Notes under the pieces: model-generated
Databases searched by the model: none
Seen by the model: the letters and a program-made list of their open reading frames with translations, nothing else
Told to the model about the DNA's origin: nothing
Assembly: GCA_029259695.1 (NCBI GenBank)
Contig: JAJDEQ010000210.1
Location: forward strand, 1 to 64,000
Length of the DNA stretch: 64,000 bases
Direction of reading: 5' to 3'
Source of the DNA: Planctomycetota bacterium
Lineage (GTDB): Bacteria > Planctomycetota > B15-G4
Shown: positions 27,762 through 36,395 of the stretch, in pieces
How the letters are laid out: each line of letters begins with the position of its first letter
Position numbering within the stretch: the stretch's first letter is position 1
Translations under genes and position numbers: made by a program

Positions 27762-30700
27762 ATGATCGATCCGACACCGGACGTCGCCGAACTCGTGGCG
27801 CGCTGCGTGGCCCTGGCCGAGAGCGAGGGGCACGGGGCCATCGCGCGGGTCTGCGACGAGCACCCCGCGTTGGCCCCGCAGGTGCGCGAGCGCCTGGCGG
27901 CGCTGGCCTCCATGGGACTGTTGGAGACACCGGGTGCGCGCGAGCCGACCCGTCGGCTGGGACCCTTTCGGCTGCTGGGGCGGTTGGGCGGCGGCGGCAT
28001 GGGCGAGGTGCACCTGGCCCGGCAGGACGGTCTCGATCGCGATGTCGCACTCAAGCTGCTGCGCCCCGACCACCTGCCGTTCAGCGGCGCACGGGAACGC
28101 TTCCGGCGTGAGGCCGAAGCGGTCGCGCGCTTGAAGCACCCCGGGATCGTTCCGGTCTACACCGTGGGCGAGGAGGACGGCGTCCCGTACCTGGCCATGG
28201 AGTGCGTGGACGGCGCCACGCTCGAGCAGGTGCTGGCCTCGGTGGCCGGCCGCGACCCGGCGAGTCTCAGCGGGCGTGATCTGCAGCGCGCCGTCGACGC
28301 CGCCGTCGAACGCCTGGCGTCGACGCGCGAGCGACCGCTGCCGAGCTCGTCCGTGGGCGACAGCGCCAGTTCCTCCCGGAGCCTCTTCGCGGGGAGCTGG
28401 GTCGAGGCCGTCTTGCGCATCGGGCTGGCGGTCAGCGACGCGCTGCAGCACGCGCACGATCAGGGCGTGCTGCACCGGGACGTCAAGCCGTCCAACCTGA
28501 TGCTCACCCGCGGCGGGCGTGTGCTGCTGCTGGACTTCGGGCTGGCGTTGCGCGACGACGGCGAGCGGCTGACCCGCACCGGCGCGGTCGTCGGTTCGCT
28601 GGCCTACATGCCGCCCGAGCAGGTGCGCGGCGAAGTCTCGACGCTCGACGGACGGGTCGACGTCTACGCCCTGGGCGCAACGCTCTACGAGCTGCTGGCC
28701 CTGCGCCCGCCCTTCGCCGCGCCGGACGCCGAGGGCCTGCGCCACGCGATCGTGACGGGCGGGGCGCCGTCGGTGCGCCAGGCCAACCCCTCGGTCGGGC
28801 GCGACGCGGCGACGCTGCTGACGGTGGCCCTCGGCAATCGCCCGAGCGACCGCTATGCCACGCCCGCCGAACTGGGCGCCGACCTGCAGCGGGTGCTCGA
28901 CCGCATGCCGCTGCTCGCCCGGCCGCCGTCGCGCCTGGCGCGCGTGGGACGCTGGGTTCAGCGGCGTCCCGCCGCGGCCGGCGCCCTGGCGTTGTCGTTG
29001 CTGCTGGTGGTGGGCGGACCGCTGGCCTACGCGCTGCTGGCCCAGCGGCACGCCGACGACATGGGCCAGGTGGCGAACGAGGCTCGTGAAGCCGCGCAGT
29101 TGGCCGACGCCGAGTCGTTGCGGGCCAACGCCGAAGCGCAACGCGCCCTCCGGTCGGCCGAGGAGGCCGCCGTCGAAGCCGCCGCCGCCGTGGCCGCGCG
29201 CCACGAGACCGAACAGCACTTCGAACTGGCCCGTCAGGCCGTGGACCAGTTGCTGGTGGACGTGACCACCAACGAACTGTTCGAACAGCCGGGGCTGCTC
29301 GACACCCGCCGGCGATTGCTCGTGCGCGCCGCGACATTTTTCGACAGCCTGATCGCCGTGCGGCCGGACGACCTCGAGCTGGCCTTCGATCGTCTCGAGG
29401 TGTTGAGCGACCTGGCCTTCGTGCTGCGCTTGCTCGGTCAGCTCGACGAGGCCACCGAGCGCTACGAGCAGGTCGTCGCCGGTCTCGCCGAACGCGGCCT
29501 GCCGCGGCGCGTCGCGGTGGAGGATGCCGGCTCTCCGGGTGCCACGCCGACGGCGTCTTCGGACGAGTTCCCGCTGCGGCGACGGTCGCAGTTGCTCGGC
29601 CGTGCGCTCGGCGGACTGACGATCACACGCGAGCTGGCCGGCGATGAGGTCGGCATGCAGCGCTACGAGGAAGCCCTGCTGACACACCTGGGCGACGAGG
29701 CAGCCCGCTGGCCGGACGCCGTCGAGGTCCGTCGGGAACTGGGCCGCTTGCTGGGCACCCGCGCCCGGCGGCGCGGCGTGGCGGGCGACCACGCCGCCGC
29801 CCGCGCAGGCTTCACCCGCGCGTTCGAAGTGCTCGACGCGCTGCTCGCCGAGGACCCGGCCGACCTGGCGACGTCCAGCATGCACCTGCAAGTGTCGTGC
29901 GAGTGGGTCGTCGAACTCTCCCGCAGCGAACGTTGGGCGGAGTGCGTGCAGGCCGGACTCGTGGGGCTGCCGCAGTTCGATCGGTTGCGGGCGGCCGGTG
30001 CGGTGGCGCTGCCCGATCGCAGGGCGTGCGTCGAGATGCTGGGCTGCCTGGGGCGGGCGTTGGCCTGGCAGGGCGCGTTCGACGACGGGCAACGCCTGCT
30101 CGTCGCAGCCCACGACGAGGCCCGGGCCATGGTGGACGACTACCCCGGTTACTACGAGATGAACATGCTCGTCGTGAACGTCCTCGCCAGCCGCTCCGAC
30201 CTGGAGGCGGAGCGCGGCAACCCCGAGCAGGCCCTGGATTGCCTGGAGTCCGCCGAGCAGGTCTGTCGCGAGGCCGCGGCGCGCTGGCCGGAGACGGCGG
30301 AGCTGCGCTTCGCCCGCGTCGAGTGCCTCAACCAGCAGTCGAAACTGTTGCGCGAGCAGCTCGGGCGGCTCGACGACGCGCGGCGCGTGTTGCGCACCGC
30401 GATCGACGAACTGATGCCGCTCGAGGGGATCGTGCAGCGCGAGCGCTGGCGGGCCTCGGCCGACAGGCTCTGGCACGCGCTGGCGCTGGTCGAACTGGAG
30501 CGAGGGGCGCACGTCGCGTCGGTGGAGGCGGCCGACGCGCTGGTCGGCATCGATCCCGGCGCCGGCTGGGAGCCCGCGCGGCGGGCCGCCTTCCTGGTGG
30601 CGCGCAACATCCCGGCGGCGACCACCGATCCGGCCCTCGACGAAGACGAGCGGCGCGCGGCTCGGACTGCCTACCTCGATCGCGCGGTCGCGCTGTTGGA

Positions 30701-30818
30701 ACTCGCGCTGGAGCGAGGGCTCGTCGACCCCGCGCAGATCCGCGACGACCCGCGTTGGGAGCCGCTGCTCGATGATGCGCGACACACTGCGCTCGTGGCC
30801 CGCCTGAGCGAGGGTTGA
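27762..30818 (+). CDS. Membrane Ser/Thr protein kinase with TPR-like sensor half
   Basis: 1018 residues. N-terminal helical segment (1-60, with CDEHPALAPQVRERL), then a Hanks-type kinase (about 68-385). Features are the glycine loop GRLGGGGMGEV, Lys98 in VALKLL, HRDVKPSN (Asp240), DFG (258-260) and APE-like YMPPEQVRG. One transmembrane helix is at about 403-427. The rest is a long helical region with TPR-like spacing, outside the membrane if the topology is standard. The kinase has an insert between the hinge and the HRD loop (about 155-212). The ATG at 27762 gives the conserved N-terminus; a GTG at 27684 is less likely. Confidence 0.93.
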   Translation: MIDPTPDVAELVARCVALAESEGHGAIARVCDEHPALAPQVRERLAALASMGLLETPGAREPTRRLGPFRLLGRLGGGGMGEVHLARQDGLDRDVALKLLRPDHLPFSGARERFRREAEAVARLKHPGIVPVYTVGEEDGVPYLAMECVDGATLEQVLASVAGRDPASLSGRDLQRAVDAAVERLASTRERPLPSSSVGDSASSSRSLFAGSWVEAVLRIGLAVSDALQHAHDQGVLHRDVKPSNLMLTRGGRVLLLDFGLALRDDGERLTRTGAVVGSLAYMPPEQVRGEVSTLDGRVDVYALGATLYELLALRPPFAAPDAEGLRHAIVTGGAPSVRQANPSVGRDAATLLTVALGNRPSDRYATPAELGADLQRVLDRMPLLARPPSRLARVGRWVQRRPAAAGALALSLLLVVGGPLAYALLAQRHADDMGQVANEAREAAQLADAESLRANAEAQRALRSAEEAAVEAAAAVAARHETEQHFELARQAVDQLLVDVTTNELFEQPGLLDTRRRLLVRAATFFDSLIAVRPDDLELAFDRLEVLSDLAFVLRLLGQLDEATERYEQVVAGLAERGLPRRVAVEDAGSPGATPTASSDEFPLRRRSQLLGRALGGLTITRELAGDEVGMQRYEEALLTHLGDEAARWPDAVEVRRELGRLLGTRARRRGVAGDHAAARAGFTRAFEVLDALLAEDPADLATSSMHLQVSCEWVVELSRSERWAECVQAGLVGLPQFDRLRAAGAVALPDRRACVEMLGCLGRALAWQGAFDDGQRLLVAAHDEARAMVDDYPGYYEMNMLVVNVLASRSDLEAERGNPEQALDCLESAEQVCREAAARWPETAELRFARVECLNQQSKLLREQLGRLDDARRVLRTAIDELMPLEGIVQRERWRASADRLWHALALVELERGAHVASVEAADALVGIDPGAGWEPARRAAFLVARNIPAATTDPALDEDERRAARTAYLDRAVALLELALERGLVDPAQIRDDPRWEPLLDDARHTALVARLSEG

Positions 30819-30974
30819 GGGCCGGGAGCGGGAAGTCGGACCCCGATGTGAACGCGGCGATCCTGGAGTTCTTGCGGGGGTCCGCCGCGAACGTCACGCC
30901 CTGACGAGGTCGCGAGCCGAGCGCCCGTGACTTACGATCTCCGGCTCGTTTCGCCCGGCTCCACCGAGATCTCG

Positions 30975-32966
30975 ATGCAACACCACGCCCGCCGTCTCAC
31001 TCCGCTCCTGCTGCTCGCGCCCGTGTTCGTGCTGCTACCCGCCTTCGCTCGAAGCGATCACGAGGCCGGCGCCGCGCACCTGTCGCAGTTCGGGGCCGGC
31101 GCCGGTCCGTCGGTGGCGGACGGCGTGTATCGCGTGCTCGACACCGAGGGGACCTTCGGTCAGTCCAATGCGGTGGCGCTGGATCGCCCGGCCGAGGGAG
31201 CGTTCGAGGCGGTGACGCTGCGCGGTCGTGTGCGCGTGACCGAGGGCGGCGACGGCGGGGCGTTCCTGTTCCTGAACACGGCGGCGTTCGGGCGGCGCGG
31301 GCCGGCGCCCTTCGTGCCGAGTTGGGTCGCGCCGAACCTGGCGCGGACGTTCGCGGTGGGCATCGACGTCCACAACCCCAGGAACGAGGAGCCGTTCAGC
31401 GAGTGGGGCAACTACCAGGGGCTGCCCCAGCGCGAAGTCTCACTGCACTGGGACGGGCGCGAGATCGTGAAGCGCGTCGCGGACGCCGAGTTCCGGGGGG
31501 ACTGGGCCCCGTTCGAGATCCGCGTGCAGCACGTGTCCGGCGGGGCCGACGTGAGCGTGCGCATCGGTGAGGCCCAGGTCTACGAGCACGAGTTCATCGC
31601 CGGGTTGTTGCCCTACGAGATGCGCCCGGCGTTCGGCGCGGGCACGCGGGGGGATGTGGCCACGCAGTTCGACGTGGCGGAGCTCGACATCGCGTTCGGC
31701 GAACCCGCCGCGCCGCGCCGTCCGCCCCTGCACGTGGACGTGTTCAACCACGTGCTCACCGACAACAGCAAGACGTCCTTCGAGGTGCAGGTGGACCTGC
31801 CCCCGGCCAACTGGGCTTTCGGCCGCATCATCCTCACCCTCGACATCCACGACGCCGGCAAGGACTGGGACGAGTGGGACCGCAACGGCCACCTGTACGT
31901 CGTGGAGGAAGACGGCACGAAGTGGGACATCGTGCCGTTCATCACCTCGTACCGCCGTGAGTGCCACTGGGAAGTGGACGTCACGCACTTCCGGCCGTGG
32001 TTGACGGGCACGACGACGTTCGAGATCGCCGCCGGAACGACGTTCTACAAGAACCGCGGCTACATGCTGAGCGTGGCGCTCGACTACCACCACGGCGACG
32101 CGCTGCTGGGTGAGCAGACCGTCGAACCCTTCGCCGTCGTGCCGCTGTGGCACACGACCGCGCACTACCGCAACGACGAGAACCACTTCGCCGACGCCTT
32201 CGACGAGCAACGGGTGGCGATCCCCGAGGACGTGATCGCCGCGCGTATCGCTACGACCACCACCGGCCACTCGCAGATCGGCGAGTTCACGCCCTCGAAC
32301 CGGGCGATCGTGTTCGCGCCCGAGGCATCCGACGTGCTCGCGACGGAAGCCGCCGATGCCAGCGGCGGAGCCGATGCCGCCGACGCGGCGCGGCACGACT
32401 CACGGGCCGAGGCGCAGCGCTTCGAGAACACGCTCTGGAAGACCGACTGCTACCTCAACCCGATCCGTCCGCAGTTCGGTACCTGGAAGTACGCCCGAGC
32501 CGGGTGGGCGCCGGGTGACGTGGTGCACCCGTGGTGGATCGACCTGACGCCGCAGCTCAGTCCGGGCGAGACGGCGAGCATCCGCTACGAGCCCTCGCCC
32601 TACGACTTCTCACAGCTTCCCGAAGAGCGTCGCCCGGCGGCGAACGAGGTCGGCAAGGCGAGCCACGTCGTGCGTTCGTACCTGATCCTCTACCGCGCGC
32701 CGCTCGACAGCGTGCCGGCGCCGATCCTGCGCGTGACCAACGTGGTCGGCGGGAGCGCCGCCGACAAGGCCGGCATCAAGCAGGGCGACTACCTCGCCAG
32801 CTACGACGGCACACGCATCGATTCGATCGACGCACTCGGTACGGCGAAGACGACCGCAACCGATGCGGGCAAGCAGCAGGTCGCGGTGGTCGTGTACCGC
32901 GGACCCGAGCGGCTCGAGTTGGAGCTGGCGACGGGCCAGTTGGGCGTCAACCTCAGCACGCGCTGA
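30975..32966 (+). CDS. Secreted PNGase F-like protein with C-terminal PDZ domain
   Basis: 663 residues. A signal peptide (LTPLLLLAPVFVLLPAFARS) is followed by a concanavalin-like N-terminal domain (about 45-240). Next is a PNGase F-type double beta-sandwich (about 245-560: DVFNHVLTDNSKTSFEV, ILTLDIHDAG, KDWDEWDRNGHLYVVEEDGT, HWEVDVTHFRPWLTG), then a PDZ domain (about 575-663: LRVTNVVGGSAADKAGIKQG, then DYLASYDGTRIDS). PNGase F removes N-glycans; the Asp in WDEWDR and acidic residues near RRECHWE fit the active-site region, but activity is not certain. The ATG at 30975 starts the signal peptide. Confidence 0.85.
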   Translation: MQHHARRLTPLLLLAPVFVLLPAFARSDHEAGAAHLSQFGAGAGPSVADGVYRVLDTEGTFGQSNAVALDRPAEGAFEAVTLRGRVRVTEGGDGGAFLFLNTAAFGRRGPAPFVPSWVAPNLARTFAVGIDVHNPRNEEPFSEWGNYQGLPQREVSLHWDGREIVKRVADAEFRGDWAPFEIRVQHVSGGADVSVRIGEAQVYEHEFIAGLLPYEMRPAFGAGTRGDVATQFDVAELDIAFGEPAAPRRPPLHVDVFNHVLTDNSKTSFEVQVDLPPANWAFGRIILTLDIHDAGKDWDEWDRNGHLYVVEEDGTKWDIVPFITSYRRECHWEVDVTHFRPWLTGTTTFEIAAGTTFYKNRGYMLSVALDYHHGDALLGEQTVEPFAVVPLWHTTAHYRNDENHFADAFDEQRVAIPEDVIAARIATTTTGHSQIGEFTPSNRAIVFAPEASDVLATEAADASGGADAADAARHDSRAEAQRFENTLWKTDCYLNPIRPQFGTWKYARAGWAPGDVVHPWWIDLTPQLSPGETASIRYEPSPYDFSQLPEERRPAANEVGKASHVVRSYLILYRAPLDSVPAPILRVTNVVGGSAADKAGIKQGDYLASYDGTRIDSIDALGTAKTTATDAGKQQVAVVVYRGPERLELELATGQLGVNLSTR

Positions 32967-33057
32967 AGAAACCCTGCGGACTCCAGGGTCGACCTGCGCA
33001 TCCAGGGGGGAGAGCACCCCCCGGGAGAAGGGGAGACGAGTACGGAGGAGAGCCGCC

Positions 33058-34233
33058 ATGGACACACTGCGCAGTCTGGTTACGACGAGCACCCTGATGA
33101 TGCTGCTGGCCGCGGCGGTCGCAGGCCAGGAGCTGGGCTGGAACGACCTGGTGGCGCGGCCCGAGCTGCGGCCCGGCACGGCGACGATGCTCGCGGCCCT
33201 GGCGTTCCAGAGCGGCGCCCGGGTGGAGGCCGGCGACACGGTCAACGTGCTGGAGCTGAATCCGGGCGAGGTCGTGGTGCAGACGCTCGACGGCGCGTTG
33301 GTCTTCGGCGCGTCTCCGACGGACACCGACGTGCTCGATGTGGCCCGGCGCGCGTGGGCCCTGCTGAGCCCCGAGCAACGCGCGCTGACCCAATCGGCGC
33401 TGCGCGGGCGGCCCGACCTGTGGCCCTACCGGGTGGCGCTCGTGCGCGGCGCGTCGTTCTCCAACGGCACCGAGCTGCCGCGCGGTCTCGAGCTGGTCTT
33501 CCTGCGCTACCAGGGCAACCGCCTCGAGCTCGTGCACGACAACGGCATCTTCGTCATGGAGCCGGAGGAGACCGACCTCATGCAGCGCGCCCGGGCCGTG
33601 CTGGCGGCGAACGCGGCGGCCGGCCCGGCGGGTGAGTCGAACACGTCGACGAGCGCATCGATGGGGGCGGCGACGGGCGATCCATCGGCGCGCAACGAGG
33701 GAGCGCGGCTTGCGCAGGGCGTGGCCGACCAGGACGGTGTCGAACGGGACCAGCCGGCGCGGCGCGGGACCCGGGGCCGGCTGTTCGAGGAGCTGGACGG
33801 CCGGCTGATTCACGCGGCCACGGGCGAGCCGGCGCAGCTCGACGCCGGCGAGGATCGCCTGATCGCGTTCTACTTCTCGGCCGGCTGGTGCGGCCCGTGT
33901 CGCAAGTTCTCGCCGAAGCTCGTGGAGTTCTACGAGCGCGTCAAGGCGGACCACCCCGAGCTCGAGATCGTGTTCGTCAGCGCCGACAAGTCGGAGCAGG
34001 AGATGCGCGACTACATCGAGCACACGGGCTTCCCGTGGCTGGCGGTGCCCTTCGGCCGCAACGGCGAGCTGCCCCTGGTCAACTCCTACCCGCGCAAGGG
34101 CATCCCGCACTTGCTCGTGCTCGACCAGCACGGCACCGTCGTGGCCGACACGGTGCGCAACGGGGTCTACATCGGGGCCGACGCGGCCCTCGCGAGTCTG
34201 ACGCAGGTCCTGGACCGGCCGCTCGCCCGGTAG
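33058..34233 (+). CDS. Secreted nucleoredoxin/tryparedoxin-like protein
   Basis: 391 residues with a signal peptide (TLMMLLAAAVAGQ). Residues 20-180 are an unknown domain. The C-terminal domain (about 250-391) is a thioredoxin fold with FYFSAGWCGPCRKFSPKLVE (Cys278, Cys281), then IVFVSADKSEQEMRDYI and the cis-Pro segment KGIPHLLVLDQHG. This is the nucleoredoxin/tryparedoxin type, expected to reduce or oxidise disulfides outside the cytoplasm. GGAGGAGA before the ATG at 33058 is a strong ribosome site. Same strand as the PNGase F-like gene (91 bp gap). Confidence 0.92.
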   Translation: MDTLRSLVTTSTLMMLLAAAVAGQELGWNDLVARPELRPGTATMLAALAFQSGARVEAGDTVNVLELNPGEVVVQTLDGALVFGASPTDTDVLDVARRAWALLSPEQRALTQSALRGRPDLWPYRVALVRGASFSNGTELPRGLELVFLRYQGNRLELVHDNGIFVMEPEETDLMQRARAVLAANAAAGPAGESNTSTSASMGAATGDPSARNEGARLAQGVADQDGVERDQPARRGTRGRLFEELDGRLIHAATGEPAQLDAGEDRLIAFYFSAGWCGPCRKFSPKLVEFYERVKADHPELEIVFVSADKSEQEMRDYIEHTGFPWLAVPFGRNGELPLVNSYPRKGIPHLLVLDQHGTVVADTVRNGVYIGADAALASLTQVLDRPLAR

Positions 34234-34241
34234 GCTGGCGA

Positions 34242-36080
34242 CTAGTCCAACTCGGCGTCCGGGTCCGCCGCGGCTGAGTCCGGCTCGTCGGCCGCGGCCG
34301 CGTCGGCGGCGGTGAGCAGCGCTTCGGCGAAGTCGCCGTCGAACAGCTCCGCTTGCGGGTTGCCGTCCACGACCTTGTCGATCACGCGCTGCTTCTTGAT
34401 CAGCGTGCCGACCATGCGGGCATCGAGCGAGTCCTGCAAGACGAGGTGCTGCACCAGCACGCTCTCCTTCTGGCCGATGCGGTGGGTGCGATCCTCGGCC
34501 TGGGTCAGGTGGGCCGGGACCCAGTCGAGCTCGGCGAAGATGACATGGGCCGAAGCGGTGAGCGTGAGGCCGAAGCCCGCGGCCGTGATCGAACCGACGA
34601 AGACACGACAGCTCTCGTCGGTCTGGAAGCGATCCACGGCGGCCTGGCGTGAGGCCACGTCGTCGCTGCCGGTCAGGGTCACCGCCGCATCGCCGAAGGG
34701 TTCGGCCAGTTCGCGCACCACGGCCCGGTGATGGGCGAAGACCACGATCTTGCCGGCGTCCTCGAGCACGCTGCGGATGTGCTCGATCACCAGCGGCACC
34801 TTGGCCAGCGCCGTCGCCTGGCGCAGCTTCGCCAGTTCGCCGAAGGCGAGGTTGACGCCCGCGCGCAGCGCCGCGAGCTGCCGCTCGCTCAACTCCTCCT
34901 CGCCACGACCGACGGCGCGCAGCTCGTTCAGGCGTTGCCGGTGCTCGCGCCACGCGTCGGTCTCGATCGCCACCAGGTTTGCGATCTGGTCGGAGGCCAG
35001 TTCGATCACCTGCCGTCGCTTCGGCGGCAGTTCGCTCAGGACCTGGGCCTTGGTGCGGCGCACCATGATCGTGCTGCACAGTCGCTCGTGCAGTTCGTCG
35101 AGGTGCGTCGCCCCGCTGAAGTCCCAGCCGTAGCGGTTCTTGCACGGCTTGCAGTAGCGCTTGGCGAACGGCCAGAAACCGTCGAACTCCTCCGGCGCCA
35201 GGAAGCTGACGACGGCCCACAGCTCCACCGGGCGATTGAGGATCGGCGTCCCCGTCAGGAACAGCTTGCGCCGCGCCTTCAGGGCGTAGAGGCGTTTGGA
35301 GCGCTTGGCCTCCTTGTTCTTGACGTAGTGGCACTCGTCGGCGATGAGCACGTCCCACGCCCCGCGCAACTTCGCGCGCCACTTGGTCAGGATGTCGTAG
35401 TTGATGATCACGACGTTGGCGTCGTCGGGGAACGTCTTGCCGGCGATGCCGATCGGACCGCGATCGAGCAGCCAACGCTCGCACTCGCGGGCCCAGTTGA
35501 GCTTCAGGCTGGCGGGACAGACGATCAGGACGCGCTGGGCCCGCGGGTCGGCGTTGACCACACCGATCGCTTCGATCGTCTTGCCCAGGCCCATCTCGTC
35601 GGCGAACAGGGTGTTCGGCCGCTCCAGTCCGAAGGCGATGCCCGCGCGCTGGTAGGGCAGGTAGGCGGAGCCGTCCGGGCAGGGCAGCTCCATGTCGGCA
35701 TCCTGGGCCCGGCTGGCGCGCAGGGTCTTCTCGCGCTCGCGCGAACGCTTGGCCAGCGCCCGAGCGGCACGCCGCTGAGCCTTCTCGCGCTGCTTCCCCG
35801 CAGGCCCCGAGCGTTCCATGATGGCAGTGGCCAGTTCGCCCTCGGCGTAGTCGGCCAGCTCCAGCGCCCGCAGGATGTCATCCGTCCACCAGACGCGCCC
35901 CAGCTCGTGCTCGCAAAGGGTGCACTCGCGCCGACGGCACTTCTCGCCGGCGTGCCAGTGCAGGCCCGCGCCCTTCGGGATCGCCCGGTCCTCGTACTCA
36001 CTGCGCAGCACGAAGACCCCGTCGAGGGGCTCGGTCAGTTCTGGGCCGGCCAACAGCAGGTCTCCTTTCCAGCGGTGCAT
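34242..36080 (-). CDS. SNF2-family DEAD/H helicase, SMARCAL1/ZRANB3-like
   Basis: A 612-residue cytoplasmic DNA translocase. Residues 40-66 hold a zinc-site-like cluster (HWHAGEKCRRRECTLCEHEL). The helicase core follows: Walker A DEMGLGKT (161-168), motif Ia VCPASLKLNW, DECH box (248-251, ADECHYVKN), motif III LTGTPILNRP, and C-terminal lobe KIVVFAHHRAVVREL to AEDRTHRIGQ. This layout resembles SMARCAL1-like annealing helicases that act on stalled forks; no SWIM domain is visible. ATG at 36080 gives the shortest N-terminus that keeps all motifs. Convergent with the nucleoredoxin gene, 8 bp apart. Confidence 0.9.
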   Translation of the reverse strand: MHRWKGDLLLAGPELTEPLDGVFVLRSEYEDRAIPKGAGLHWHAGEKCRRRECTLCEHELGRVWWTDDILRALELADYAEGELATAIMERSGPAGKQREKAQRRAARALAKRSREREKTLRASRAQDADMELPCPDGSAYLPYQRAGIAFGLERPNTLFADEMGLGKTIEAIGVVNADPRAQRVLIVCPASLKLNWARECERWLLDRGPIGIAGKTFPDDANVVIINYDILTKWRAKLRGAWDVLIADECHYVKNKEAKRSKRLYALKARRKLFLTGTPILNRPVELWAVVSFLAPEEFDGFWPFAKRYCKPCKNRYGWDFSGATHLDELHERLCSTIMVRRTKAQVLSELPPKRRQVIELASDQIANLVAIETDAWREHRQRLNELRAVGRGEEELSERQLAALRAGVNLAFGELAKLRQATALAKVPLVIEHIRSVLEDAGKIVVFAHHRAVVRELAEPFGDAAVTLTGSDDVASRQAAVDRFQTDESCRVFVGSITAAGFGLTLTASAHVIFAELDWVPAHLTQAEDRTHRIGQKESVLVQHLVLQDSLDARMVGTLIKKQRVIDKVVDGNPQAELFDGDFAEALLTAADAAAADEPDSAAADPDAELD

Positions 36081-36395
36081 CCCATGCGAGATCGAGCGGC
36101 GAGCCCGCAGCGCGTCGACGCACGCACGACGCGTGGTCAGCATACGCAACGGAGCTCACCGTGCTGTCCTCGCCCGCGTGACGCGTGCGTCGGTACACGC
36201 GAATTGTCGACCTCGCTCACACGCGTGGCAGGCCCCATGGAGTCGTGACCCCGGGGTAGCCTCCGTTTCGGACGGGGCGCGCGATGGGGCAACTTCGCGC
36301 ATCTCCGCTGAGTCCAGGCGACCCCGAACGTCGCTTGTGAGGGCAACACGTCTCCCGGTCGGGCGCGGGGCGTGGATCAACGCGTGAGGTCATTC
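36081..36395. other. 315-bp divergent intergenic region
   Basis: Lies between the helicase (minus) and the HExxH protein (plus). No frame looks coding and no clear repeat or hairpin stands out. The GTGAGG at 36383-36388 is the ribosome site for the gene at 36396. Confidence 0.6.

Noticed and set aside
27612-30785. Minus-strand open frame of about 1057 codons opposite the kinase
   Set aside because: Exactly antisense to a gene with full kinase motifs; the translation is low-complexity and His/Arg-rich.
32953-35484. Minus-strand open frame of over 800 codons
   Set aside because: Arg/Ala/Gly-rich composition with no domain; it overlaps the well-supported nucleoredoxin and helicase genes. Long open shadows are expected at this GC content.
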